Assembly: GCA_964017155.1 (NCBI GenBank)
Contig: OZ024861.1
Location: 22,533,713-22,597,712, forward strand
Length of the DNA stretch: 64,000 nucleotides
Source: Oasisia sp. SBJ-2009
Taxonomy: Eukaryota > Annelida > Polychaeta > Sabellida > Siboglinidae
Direction of reading: 5' to 3'
A program made the position numbers and the translations under genes. Position 1 is the stretch's first letter. Every line of letters starts with the position of its first letter. Positions 1-13,400 of this stretch are shown here, one piece after another. Under the pieces are notes generated by a model. It searched no databases. It was given only the letters and a program-made list of their open reading frames with translations, and had not been told where the DNA came from.

Positions 1-8
1 TGTCTCAC

Positions 9-238
9 CCCATGACTGGGTTGTCGATCTCGTCCAAGTGTGCAGAGTAGTAAACGCCTGGCCGGAAGTTGGACAGGTAGCCAGTGCCATAATGGCGGGT
101 CGTGCGGGGCTCAAATGTGGCAAACTTGCGGCCATATGCTGTCGCTGACTCGGTCGAGTAGAATTTGTTCAGGTCCACATCTGCCCCTCGACTGGCCAAG
201 ACGTGCTTGTTAGGCTTGCCAATCTGTAGCTTGACCAT
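9..238 (-). CDS. SAXO4: First coding exon of PPP1R32/SAXO4-like axonemal protein (partial)
   Basis: The ATG is at 238 on the minus strand, and 76 complete codons run to a GTGAGA splice donor at positions 8-3, so the exon ends at 9 in phase 2 and the gene continues beyond the window. The peptide starts MVKLQIGKPNKHVLAS and contains KFYSTESATAYGRKF, GTGYLSNFRPG and LDEIDNP. That order (KFY...TAYGR, GTGYxSNFxP, LDNP) matches the N-terminus of vertebrate PPP1R32, also called SAXO4, as I remember it. The family is linked to ciliary and flagellar axonemes and to protein phosphatase 1; that is family knowledge, not visible here. The gene is transcribed away from the large gene starting at 1921. Identity rests on about 75 residues, so the family call is good but orthology is not proven. 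Confidence 0.78.
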
Positions 239-656
239 GATGGCACGTGGCTCGCACCTCTAGAAGGGGCCCAGCCTACAGTGTCTGTCTGGAATCACAC
301 CACATAGACGTGAACCATAAGCCAATATTACTGCTTGTGTCAGGCCAGATAGAAAGTAAATATATGACAAATCTCTCTCTCTCTCTCGCTATCTGCTTGC
401 ACCTTTTTTTATTGTTTAATATTTCAGTTTCATTATGCGAAGAAATATCGGGTCAACACTGGTGACTGTGACAGTTGGATTATGTTAGATAATGTCAAAT
501 TGGCTACAATGATGTATCACAACTAGCAATGATTTGTTAGGAATGGCTTTGTAAGCGAGCTGGCGCATACTATGGTAATTGTCATGGGCTGCCGTATGGA
601 TCCGTGAGGAGGCTTGACTAGTCTAGATGCCAGCCCACAGTAAGTATATGCAGTAT

Positions 657-691
<35 letters not shown>

Positions 692-1920
692 CTCCCTCCT
701 CAGTCTAAATATATAATCAAAGCAGACACATAATAATTATAAGAGATGGTTGTCCTGGCTCCACCATCCAAGTCATACAATCATAAAATCAACTCTGATC
801 GTCGTTCAGTCAAACAATGATTGCATGGCTACGTTTCTAGGGACACAGAATGCAGATTTTACTTTCAATTCAATTGACAATGAGTCACTGTGACTGTCAC
901 TGCCACTGCAAGCAGATTTGTTTGATACCATTAACGTGTCCAATTCGGCTGACATGTTATAAACATAACTTCAAAATACGTATGGTGCCTACCAGAAGCG
1001 TCGAGCTGAAACCTAAATCCTAGCTGTTGTCGGCAGTTTTGACCCGGTATGTTTACCGTCTTCGCCCGCCACAACAGTATTCTAGTCGCAGCGAATCTTT
1101 ACACAGCAACCATAGCAACCGCGAGAAGATGTGCACACGATGTCATGACGTCACCTAAAATGGGCCAATGGCCGCTTGTTGATTCAGTACAGTCCGCTAG
1201 ACGGCGTTGTTGACATTGCATGATAACTCCTTTTTAAGTCAAGAAAAATTATATAAATAATGTAGTTATAATGTCAAGCTATGCCACATAAATCGAACGG
1301 TCTAATGGAATATGCGGCTTAGTAGCTGCAGTATCATTTAATAAGTAAATTACCATATTTTTTCGATCGCGTTGATTCATCTGGTCAACTTGCGTCACCA
1401 CTATTTACGTGAGTTTACTACACGGTTGTCAAATTAGGTCAATCTCACTTCCCGTTCAACCACTCCTACTGACAGCAACTTGCGGGTAGATATCGCGTAC
1501 GATTAATTTGACACCTGTAAGTACCCGGCGCTTTACAACATTGAATGCTCAAATTGCACAATACTAGTTCGAATTAATGATTGGGCCATTTGTTAACAGA
1601 AAAGATTGGCTAGAGTAGACATCGGATTTGACTTGTTTCAGCGTTTGAAATTGTGTACAGCCGGGCCAAGTTTGAGCACTTCCTCTTCAGTTTAGGCCAC
1701 TTAGTCTTATGTAGCAATGCCCAAGTTTGTATTACGCCCCTGTAACAGTTACTGCACAAGAAAGTTATATTTTGTAGATTCACATTTCCATAATTTTCAT
1801 AATTATTCTTTGGATTTGCAGAGCATCTGAACATTCTGGGTAGCCGGAGAATTACTTGCTGAGACAGCACTGCAACTCAGTGATTGCTTGGCCTGGGTTG
1901 GGTTACTGCCAGACAACACC
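239..1920. other. Head-to-head intergenic region, candidate shared promoter
   Basis: This 1.7-kb interval separates two divergently transcribed start codons (238 minus, 1921 plus). It holds a CT microsatellite at 659-688 and short CT runs near 371-390. No TATA box can be assigned confidently. No coding sequence is recognised, and the short ORFs here have no family features. Confidence 0.55.
659..688. repeat. (CT)n microsatellite
   Basis: About 15 uninterrupted CT dinucleotides lie in the divergent intergenic region. Confidence 0.95.
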
Positions 1921-4900
1921 ATGGAGTTCGGGTCGACTTTCGTTTACGATTACTCCGGCTCAGAGGAAGAATGGGTGTCGGACGACGAGTATGAAGACGG
2001 AATGACTTACGGGTATAAAATTTAGCAAGATTAAAATCTCTGTTTGCAGTTGACAACATCGACATCATCGTCATTGCTATATAGCTGATGCATAATTATT
2101 TATAATAATTGTAGCAGTCACTGACACTGTCAGTGTCACTGAGTCAGTTGTCATATGACAGGCTGATTTGTAAACATTCTTGTAACTTACAAGTACAATG
2201 TCATTTCATCATTCCGGTTTCTTTATTGATTAACCTTTGTATATGTTGAAACCAAGATGAACATTTACTGCCTACTAAATTGCGCAACATATTGGTCGGG
2301 GTTAGAAATTCACACCTGCAAAATTATAAACAACTTTCACTTATAGTCTTACTACAGTATACACAATAGCACTTATTGCCAGACCTGTTGATTGTTGAAT
2401 GCTTGAAGCTGCATTGATCATTGAGATGATTTTTAAATATATATGTTATGGCAAGGAAGATTGTATTGATCCACAGTGATTGAATTGTAATTATGTTGTA
2501 GAGCTCCTAGGTCACCTGTACTTCCCACCAAAGGTATGTTGTAATTTATTTATTTATCCATTAATTATGTATTATGATCTTACTCAACTTTGAGGTTTTA
2601 ATATTTATATATAATATTATTTAATAATTATATTGTATTGTTTATTGAATTAATACATATTATGAATTGTATTTTTGCATTAATTTAATTACAAGGCAAT
2701 GGTAGAAGTTTGGCATTTATTTTACTAGATAGCGGGACTAGTAAAGTCAAAAGTTTACTAGTCTGGAAAAAGGTATACTGGTCCGGCAAAATATAAAAAA
2801 CAACCCAAATTTAAGTCAGTACAATTTTATTTAAAACTAAAAGCAGTATATGTTGCAACCCCGAAAAAGAAATAATACAGAATTATCAAAAGTAATTAAT
2901 GAAAAAGTAAAGATATGATCTGTATTAAAAAAACTATGCAATTGAATAAGAATGTCAATTGCACTCATTCCCCCATAGTACCACCCTACCATTATGAATT
3001 TTCCATAATAATTCTGGAAATTTACCTCACATTACAGTGTTATGAAAACTGCTTTACTGGACTGTATTAACCTCTTAACCCATTAGGCCCTAGGATTTTA
3101 TTAAAACATGCCCTCATGTTCCCAGGATTTTTGGCAATTTTTGAGCGATTTTACCTCTATGTGTTTACAAATCTGTAGAAAAAAATCTATTCAATATTGT
3201 TAATAACAAGTTGTGTTTATTTTGAAGAAAACTAATTTCTCCACATGCCTGTACACATAGAAATATGATTTGGTCATAAAATGTTTACACTTGATCACAA
3301 TTTGCAAAGAAAATAATAAATTTGGAAAAAATATTGAAAGTTATTCTACTTAGCAACTGACATTTGAAATTGAGCCCCTGCTACTACCATATTCAACCCA
3401 GTGACTAAAATGCAGCTATAAGTGTTAGCTTTACAACAATGAAAACATTATAACATTCTGACGGTTATTTTTCTAGTTAAACTATATTTTCAAAATGTTG
3501 TTAAGCAAAATATTTTCAAAATGGCCAACATTTTGTTATACAGGCATGTATTGAAATATCTCAGTAATAAAGCCATTGAATCAATCAAATTAGATGCAAC
3601 AGTGTTTACTGACAAACAAAACATTGTGTATGTTCATTGATGTATTGTATAATATATATTTGTGTTGTTTTGAGTTGTTTGAAATGGTATAGTGTATGTG
3701 TGTTTTATGTGAAATAGTGGTCGAAGAAAACATATTTCTTCTTCGTCGTCTTCTTTTCTTCTTCCTGTAATAAAAAAGTCAAAATAAATAAACATGAAAT
3801 GAGAGAAATATAATTATAAACATTTACGAAATATGAACAATATTACAACATAATAAAATACCATAGCTGGTGCCTGAGGTTAGAAGTAACATCAACAGAA
3901 CAGAAGAGAAACACACCCATAAACAAACTGTCAGGTACACTTGTACTCGGGACTGACACTGTCACTGACATCTGTAACTTTTGACAGTTGACAGTTGTAC
4001 TCAGCATACAAATGTGTAATTATTAGTTATTCAAACAAGTCACTGTATTGTTGAAATATGTCATACATCCAGATAAAATCAACAAAAGTATATAACAGGA
4101 GTGTAAAAATAACACAAGTGACGGAATCGATGTACATCGAACGGTCATAGTCCAACTCAGTCGATGCCGAAGCGATGACATTGACAGCCAACCTTTACCA
4201 AGTTTTAGCGACGCGATTGAAGCAATAATTCTTACAGAAAAAACTACTTACATGTTCCTCAATTTCCACATCCGATCCCCCTTCTATTTCACCATAATCG
4301 CTGCCACTATGCCACACCATCTGTGCAACATCAGTTGCCGAAAACATGACGACAAAGGCAAAGTTCGAAGAAGACGCTCTCGAAGAAAATCTATGTAAAT
4401 AAAAAAATTCAATATGGCAACCCATGCACGTGACAAGCTGGTGTTGTTGCAAACTGTATCCGCTAGGTTGTGTTACAATTTAGAAGCGTTTAGTGCAGTA
4501 GTTAATCGCCAGGAATTTTTCGAATACACGGTCCGGACAGCAGCCGGTCCCAGCCGTTCCAGGAGTCTGCAGGGCAGCCGGCCGCGGCCGTTCTAGGATC
4601 TAATCGTTTAAGCCCTAAGTTTCTGAGGGCCTCAACACTATGAGTAGTATGACCAGACATGGGTTCACATAATGAACAATATCGTAAAAACTGTTCATCA
4701 CAATTATATAAAAGTGTATATAATCTGAACAAGAAAGGAATTATCTATATACTGATGTACATATCATTGTTGTATGACTAACTGAAACTAATTAATATAT
4801 AATTTACATAAAAAAATCCAAGATGGCTGACAATATATATGAAAATCAGTTTTGTTTTGTTGAATCCTCCATAATTATAAGCAATTATTTTCTCAATTAT

Positions 4901-7900
4901 TACATCATTGCAATATATAATATGTTGTCAATGCGAACCATAAAAACTAACACTCATACATCAACTGGATTCTATTTTATGTCACTCAGGAAGTTGGTCC
5001 TGTTTTTCTCAAATCAGGATTGAATGCATACAGCAAATGACATTGCCATCACAAGTGCTATGTGGAATATAGCACATGCAAGTACAAAGCAAAATTATAT
5101 TGTGTAATCAGAATACATTTGCCAACACAGTGTCATCAAAATTACTGTAGCGTGAAACATCTACGATCGACTGCTGATTTGATTTTGCTAGAAAGTACCG
5201 TTTTTCTTGATAGATATATACAAACTTGGTGTCAAACTATCGGTAAATCTTCTGTCTACATCCTGGTATAATTTGACAAAATTTCTGCGAAAAACGAGTG
5301 ACATCTAGCAATTATTGTACACACTGGTGTCAAAACCCGAAAAATCAGTGTTCAGGATCCAAGAGGTTAATGGAAATAAAATATCACACTAGAAAATTAT
5401 AGAACCATTAATCTTATAAATAATGCCCAGACAAGTTCACAGAGTTCTGGTGTCCACTGACCATGTCTAAGAAAACGTTATTTATCAGTAAATGAAGCTG
5501 CTGTAGCCAGTTGATCACTGGCACTGGATTCAGTTATTCAATCTGTGAGTAGCTTAGGGTTTAGGGTCAATGACTACAAACACTTGATTGACTGCTGTAG
5601 GGTGGGGTGAATGACACACTGACCTTTACTAGACAACCAGACTAGTTATTAGGCAGGTTTACTAGTCAGCCCTTATCTTTACTAGTGTAGGGACTAGCGG
5701 ACTAGTGGGTAGTTCTACCCCTGAGTAGTTAGATAACCTTGTGTATTGAATTGAAACTTTGAGGAGCTTGAGTGGAATGCAACGTAATCATTATCATGCC
5801 TTTGTTATTTCAGAATCTGGGGGTGGCTCATTACTCAGCAGTCTGGCTTCACTGCCAAGGAGAGTGCGAGCCAAGCTGCCCGGCAGTAAGGCCAAGAAGG
5901 AGAAGAAACATCACTGGATGTCACCAGAAGGTTTCATATATATTATATTATACTATACGAGTGACCAGCAGTGAACCAGGAATGATTAAGTTGCACACAA
6001 TGCACTGTCCTGTTCTGAACTCAAACATAAAATTACAATCTAGGTCATGTCCCTTCATTTTTTTTAGTTTGTCAGGGAAACAAGCATTATAATCGAATCT
6101 CTCAATATCCAGTTAATTTTTTATGACAATCTAAAACTGACAATATACAAATTGTTTGGCTGATTTGGGCACTGGCTTTACACATAGCACAATGTATAAT
6201 GCTGTTTTTACAGAGTCAATTTTTAAAACATTGTTAGCAGTAAATAAAACACCATTGAAGATATCTCACCATATTATGAAGCATAATGTTAAATGGCTGA
6301 TTTGTTTGATGCAAAGACACACATTCTGGCATTCTTTGTATGAATTAATTAACAATATTTGAGCTCAAAGCCAAATAATATGTTTTTGAATAAGTACTTG
6401 GGACAGGCCATCTGGTTTGAGACTATAGGGGCAGTTAACAAAAACACCCAAAAACTAAATCCATTCACATAGGAAAACTGTAATATTTTTAGGATTGCCT
6501 AACAATTGACTTCCTATATTAATGATGTGATTTGCAGTTGTCTTGAAAAAGCGTTTGTCATGTGATTTTAATGTTTTGATTGAATTATATAACTTGAAAC
6601 ACAAATACCTGCCTTTGGTGGTGTCAATCTCGAAACTTGAAATTTTAGGTTGGTAAATTCAGCCATACAGAACTACACAACAAATTAATTTAAACAATAC
6701 CACCGATATTGTTATTAAGCTGAAAGAGAGCACTTCAACAGTCATCATAATTCCTTCATGCCTAAATATGCCTTAGGGTTTTGAGATGACTGTCAGTATA
6801 TGTCATAAATCTAGTATCCACAGGGATGTAAAATCCCAGTACACAATAGTAGCACATTTTCTATAGTTATCATTGGAATGATAATACATAAATAATAAAT
6901 ATAAGTATTACAGTGTACGTCCATAAACCACAATCTGACAATCATGATTTAACCAATGAAAATCACTGTAACAGACCATCTCAGTAGACACAAAGAAATA
7001 GTGGCTGATTAAAGGACAAAAAAAGTTAACTGTTTCGTGGCATACACCTAATAGAGTTAATATAAAGTAACAATTTCCACATATACTCAATTTTTTAACG
7101 CCAGCGGTTTACCAGAAAAATATTTTTTAACACCCAGCCATCCAAATACTATGCGCTACCCCATCTTAGACGAAGAATGACGTCACGACGGTGATCGAGG
7201 CGCTCTCCACTTAGATTCCCTGCATAGGGTTTGGCTGTTGTCATGAAATGGCTGCAACTCGGCAACGCACGTAACATGCTGATGACGGTAAATATAAAGT
7301 TGTCTATTATTGTTATAGCTGAAATCATCCCATCAACTGATGATACATGTCTACTTCAAAGCATTTCTCCTCAAAATGGACCGAGCAAAGTGAACTGTAC
7401 TTGGACTGGAGGGATTCCAAACAGTACACCCGCAAATCACCAATGTGAATCCGTTGCTTCAATACTACCGGTTGTTTCAAGTATTATGCAACTATATGCC
7501 GAACACTAAGGCATACTTACTAAAGTTTACCATAGATTTAACCACAGATTTAGATATATGTCTATAAGCAGCTGCTAGATGTCACGCCAACTGAACGAAC
7601 TGTCGAAGACTCGAAGTTGTTGACCCTTAACAACGTCGCAGGAAGCTGACCGACTTCAGCAGAGATATAGAATGCTGCTCGCTGAATGGCCAAGCCAAGT
7701 TAACCCTTCACCTATGGCGGCGTCTAGACCATCGTGGATTTCGTTAGAATTTTAGACTTTAAAGTCACATTCTGAGTAAACCGCTGATGTTACAAAATTG
7801 AGTATATGTGGAAATTGTTACTTTGTATAAACTCTATTAGGTGTATGACACGAAACCGTAGTGTTTTTTGTCCTTTAAAGTTTTATTGGTGTAGCCACGT

Positions 7901-10299
7901 ACATCAATTATTTTACCAAAACTACACAAATACATGGGTTGTTTCTATACCAACTTTGCACTATTCAGTTGAATTTAATTCAGTTCAATTCAATGAAATA
8001 ACTTTATTTTGGAATATTATACACAAGTGTGTCTAAAATATTAGACACACAATGTATATATGTTATAAATATATATACATATATATATATACACACACAC
8101 ATATATTGAAGCTTAGAAAAGAAGTGGGAAGTTTGAATTTCAGTAAAAACACAATGAGATTTCTGACAACTTATATTGTCAGAAATCTCATTGTGACAAT
8201 TCCAGGAAGCTTGTTAGACCCTACTGCTGTGCAGTTGCATGTGTCTGTTTTTCCTTTTGTAACTTTGAACTTTGACCCACTGTGTTGATGTCTTCAGGTG
8301 GTCTCGATGCTGTCGATGCTGTGGACAGCGCAAGTGCTGCCTCACGTGGCAAACGCTGGAGGCGAGCGGACACAAATATCGTTGAGGTGTCATTCCGTCA
8401 ACTGACTGCCCCTAGCAACATGCACACGGGCGACCCTGTGTACTGTGACGAGTGCAAGGCCGTCCTGTCAGTGGTCAGCAAGGTGGAGCAACACGGGGAT
8501 GACCAGGTGGGCTCATAGGTGTACAACATATACAACAGGTGGGCTCATATGTGTACAACATATACAACAGGTGGGCTCATATGTGTACAACATATACAAC
8601 AGGTGAGCTCATATGTGTACAACATACAGGACAATGGTTACACTTGTCTAGTCCTTTGGGCTGAAGGTCCAACAGACATATGCTGCTAGTGACTGGCGAA
8701 GTTAATTGCAATAATGTTGTAGGTTACTCCCAAGGTCTTCAGACACGATCAGCAAGGGGTGCAGTAGCACAGCGCAATGACTCTTGACTTGTAAGAATGT
8801 CACTCACTAAAATCACAATATAGTCCAAAGAACTTCAATGACATGGCCTGTGTATGTGTGTACGTGCCAGTGGGCATGCATGTGTGTGCATCAAATCAAA
8901 CAGACACGTATATATTCATCCAATATAGAGTCAATATGCTGTAAAGCACCATGGACAATTATAATTGTCTCTCACTATATTAAATAAAATATGACTATTA
9001 ATCACCCTTGTGAATGCAGCATGGATATATCAATGTACATCTGCTTTGTCTAACATGTTGCCGTACAGGTGTGGGTGTGCGAGTTTTGTGGACATCAAAA
9101 CAGTGTGGATTTGATGGAAGATGAAATACCGAAGAACGACGTTGTCACATTCATGCTCCAGCCTGCAGCGTGCACCACCTCTAGTGGCAGAGCGGGCCGT
9201 GACGAGTCACTTGTCATCTTCTGTGTCGACATCTCTGGCAGCATGTGTGTCACCACAGAGGTAACGTGACTTGTGTCGTCAGCCCTCAGACAAACCTTAT
9301 CTTATCCCCATTGTCCCTGGTAGGATAGATGCCATTATCCACGGCACCAGGAGGTGGCAACATTTCTTGCACTCATGCACTCACGCACACATTCAAACAT
9401 ATACACACAACATATGCGCAAATAATAATAATAATAAGAACATTTATAAAGCGCCATAAATCTGGAAATATCCATTCGGAGGCGCTGTACATGAGTATAT
9501 ATACATGTGTTGTAGAATTATAATATTAACTTTGTTAAGGTAAATAAAATACCTAAAATATGTATAAAAAGTAATAGTAATAAATAATTAAATAAATAAG
9601 TTAGGTAAAGATAATTATTAAAATAAATGGTATATTGATAATAAAATAATGAGTACGACATTTTGTAAAATTAATGTAAAACATGTAAAAGATAATAAAT
9701 AGATAACAAATAAAATACAAATTAAATAAACTGACAAGTGTCTACACTTCATACACAGCCCGGAATAGGTGGGTTTTCAGTAGTCTTTTAAACGTCACGA
9801 AGCAACAGGTCTTCTTCATATCGGCAGGGAGAGTGTTCCACAGTCGTGGACCAGCTACTGAAAACATTCTGTCACCGTATCGGCTGCGAGATAGCGGCAC
9901 GTGGAAATCATTGTTTGTGGTTGAACGTAACACCCGCATAGCTCTTTGTTCGAGTAGGTCGGTGATGTAAGGTGGCGCCAGTCGATGTTGTGCGCGAAAC
10001 ACCAGTAGCAGGATTGCGTATTGCACTCGTTGTTTTAACCAGGAGCCAGTGTAGTTTCATGAGAACTGGTGTAATATGTTCATGTCTGTGGCAGCGGACC
10101 ACTAGTCTAGCGGCGGCATTTTGGACTCTTTGTAGCTTAGATATTAGGCACTGTGGAAGATCATACAGAAGACAGTTGGCGTAGTCAATTCTCGATATAA
10201 CAAGAGAATATACAAGGCGGACGGCGGCTTTCTGCAAACACACACACACAAACACATAGACACACACGCACGCACGCACACACACACACACACACACAG

Positions 10300-10353
<54 letters not shown>

Positions 10354-10461
10354 ACACACACAGACAGACAGACACACAGACACACACACAGACACACACA
10401 CAGACACAGACACACACACACACACACACACACACAGACGGGGACACACACACACACACAG

Positions 10462-10492
<31 letters not shown>

Positions 10493-13400
10493 CACACAGA
10501 CACACACACACAGACGCACACACACACACACACATACACACACACTGACACTGTGTGTCCTACAGGTGCCTGGGTCGGTCCAGTTGCGAGGTGACCGCAC
10601 CAGCACCCTGCAAGGCCTCAACACTGACCACTCGAGACAGAGACTGCCGGGGGAGAATAGAGACATCACGTACGTGTCGCGTCTCCAGGGGGTCCAGGCA
10701 GCAGTGGACCACCAGCTGGGGGAGATGCAGCGAGACTATCCCGACAGACGCGCCGCCATTGTTACCTTCAACAGTGAGGTAGGCACTCAGTTAAGGTCAG
10801 TTCACTCTAGTCCAGTCCACTCCAGTCCAGTCAAGTCCAGTTCAGTCCAGTTTACTGCAGTCTAAGTTAGTTCAGTTTTGTCCACTTCAGTTCAGTCAAG
10901 TCCTTTGCAGTTCAGTTTAGTTCAGTCCTGTCCAGTTAAGTTCAGTCCAATCTAGATCAGTCCAGATCAGCCCAGCCCAATTCAGTATAATTGTGTAGTT
11001 GGTAAGGCATCAGACTTCCAGTGAAATCAAGTGTTTTGAATGTTCTTGCTGCTGCTTCGAAGGTTGAACATTGTCTTCATTGTGTATTGTGTCATTTCAC
11101 TCATGTGCATATTAGCACAGTAAGTGAAGAATGGCTGAATACTTCCCATGGAAGTCAGCATATTGTACAGATGAACTGATTAGGGAAATGTTTACACAAG
11201 AGTGGGGATAAAAGTGTCATTGATGAACTTTGTAATACGTGTCCCTGTAGTGAAGTCTAGTTGACAGTGACAATGGTGGCTGGTATGTTGGATGCAGTGA
11301 GGTCTAGTTGACAGTGACAATGGTGGCTGGTATGTTGGATGCAGTGAAGTGTAGTTGACAGTGACAATGGTGGCTGGTATGTTGGATGCAGTGAAGTCTA
11401 GTTGACAGTGACAATGGTGGCTGGTATGTTGGATGCAGTGAAGTGTAGTTGACAGTGACAATGGTGGCTGGTATGATGGATGCAGAGAGGTCTAGTTGAT
11501 AGTGACAATGATGGCTGGTATGTTGGGTGCAGTGAGGTCTAGTTGACAGTGACAATGGTGGCTGGTATGATGGATGCAGTGAGGTCTAGTTGACAGTGAC
11601 AATGGTGGCTGGTATGATGGATGCAGTGAGGTCTAGTTGACAGTGACAATGGTGGCTGGTATGATGGATGCAGTGAGGTCTAGTTGACAGTGACAATGGT
11701 GGCTGGTATGATGGATGCAGTGAAGTCTAGTTGACAGTGACAATGGTGGCTGGTATGTTGGATGCAGTGAGGTCTAGTTGACAGTGACAATGGTGGCTGG
11801 TATGATGGATGCAGTGAAGTCTAGTTGACAGTGACAATGGTGGCTGGTATGATGGATGCAGTGAGGTCTAGTTGACAGTGACAATGGTGGCTGGTATGTT
11901 GGATGCAGTGAGGTCTAGTTGACAGTGACAATGGTGGCTGGTATGATGGATGCAGTGAAGTCTAGTTGACAGTGACAATGGTGGCTGGTATGTTGGATGC
12001 AGTGAGGTCTAGTTGACAGTGACAATGGTGGCTGGTATGATGGATGCAGTGAAGTCTAGTTGACAGTGACAATGGTGGCTGGTATGATGGATGCAGTGAG
12101 GTCTAGTTGACAGTGACAATGGTAAAGTGCATTAGACATTTGAGCGAATCCGGATTTGAAACTGTCTGCCATTTCATTTTAGTGACTGGATAATTCGGTT
12201 TACATTGATTTAGTTTACCTAGCTGTATTAATGGGTACCTGGCAACAGATAGTGGTGGATAAATGCATCCCAAGGATGTTAAGATGACGCATGAATGAAC
12301 ATGTCTGTGAGAAAATGAAGTGTAAAGAGTTGTGACGAGTCCTGGACACGGTGCTTTGGTTTCACCCTTAGATAATGTCATGCTTCTCTAAGAAAGCAAT
12401 CCAACTTTGTACATTTAAAGCAAATTATGTCTCCGTATGGATGTTTCATTACTTCCTCCCTACACAGGTGGTCGTCATTGGGGATGGAAGTGGAGACCCA
12501 GTCCATATTTCTGGTGACAAGTTGTCGGACAAGGAGGAACTCATCAAGATCGGAGAGAAATTGGGCCTGCCTAAAGCTGTCAAAGACACTCGCACAGTGC
12601 TTGGTGACAAAATCTTTGAGTGAGTTGGATAAAGGTTTTCACAATATTTATAAGTAGGAGATATTACCATATATAAATGGAATTGTTCTCTATTTTCAGG
12701 CTGTCTAAATTGACAGATACAATTTGTCTGTGTTTTTCTAAATGGTGTCCTGTATATTGAGTAAATGCTAATGTTTGGTTTGTAAACTTTGCTTTTATTA
12801 ACGTGACTACATATACCATTTTATCTGCAGTATGCGCACACACTCGTGTCTGCATACATATGTATGTGCATGTTTATGTACATGTACATTGCTGAAACTG
12901 GATGTCCCTTTAAAGTGGATATGGCATATTATGGACAAATCTTTTGGTACAGTTTCCAACATGTCAAAATATGTAATATAAGAGTGCACCAAGATAGAGT
13001 GACAACCTTTCTCTAAATGTGACCATCCTAGGTGTGTGTATGTGTGTGTGTGTGTGTTATGGTTTTTTATGTGCGTATGTTTTTTGTGTGTGTCATAGCT
13101 GTATGCAGAGATATGTTCACCCATTATTTTGATGGGTATATCCCATTGTGGATGGGTAGAAATATCAGAGAAGGGGTAAAAGAAGGAGCAAAACATAGGT
13201 TTGACAGTTATGCCTTGAAAATGGGTGTCACGTGTGTGTGTTTGTAGTTTAGTTCAAGCCATAAAACACTTATCAACTGGCTTGAGATAAAGCCCTGGTG
13301 TGTGCGTGCGTGCGTGCGTGCGTGCGTGCGAGCGTGTGTGCGTGCGTGCGTGTGTGTGTGTGAGCTGTGTAATTGTGCGCATGCAGGTATTTCTACATGT

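Noticed and set aside
247..465. 72-codon plus-strand ORF beside the SAXO4-like exon
   Set aside because: No family features; it overlaps the likely 5' UTR and promoter of the minus-strand gene.
10144..10669. Cys/Val-rich minus-strand ORFs
   Set aside because: Translation of the CA/GT tract. Only the LINE-coded portion below 10233 is meaningful.
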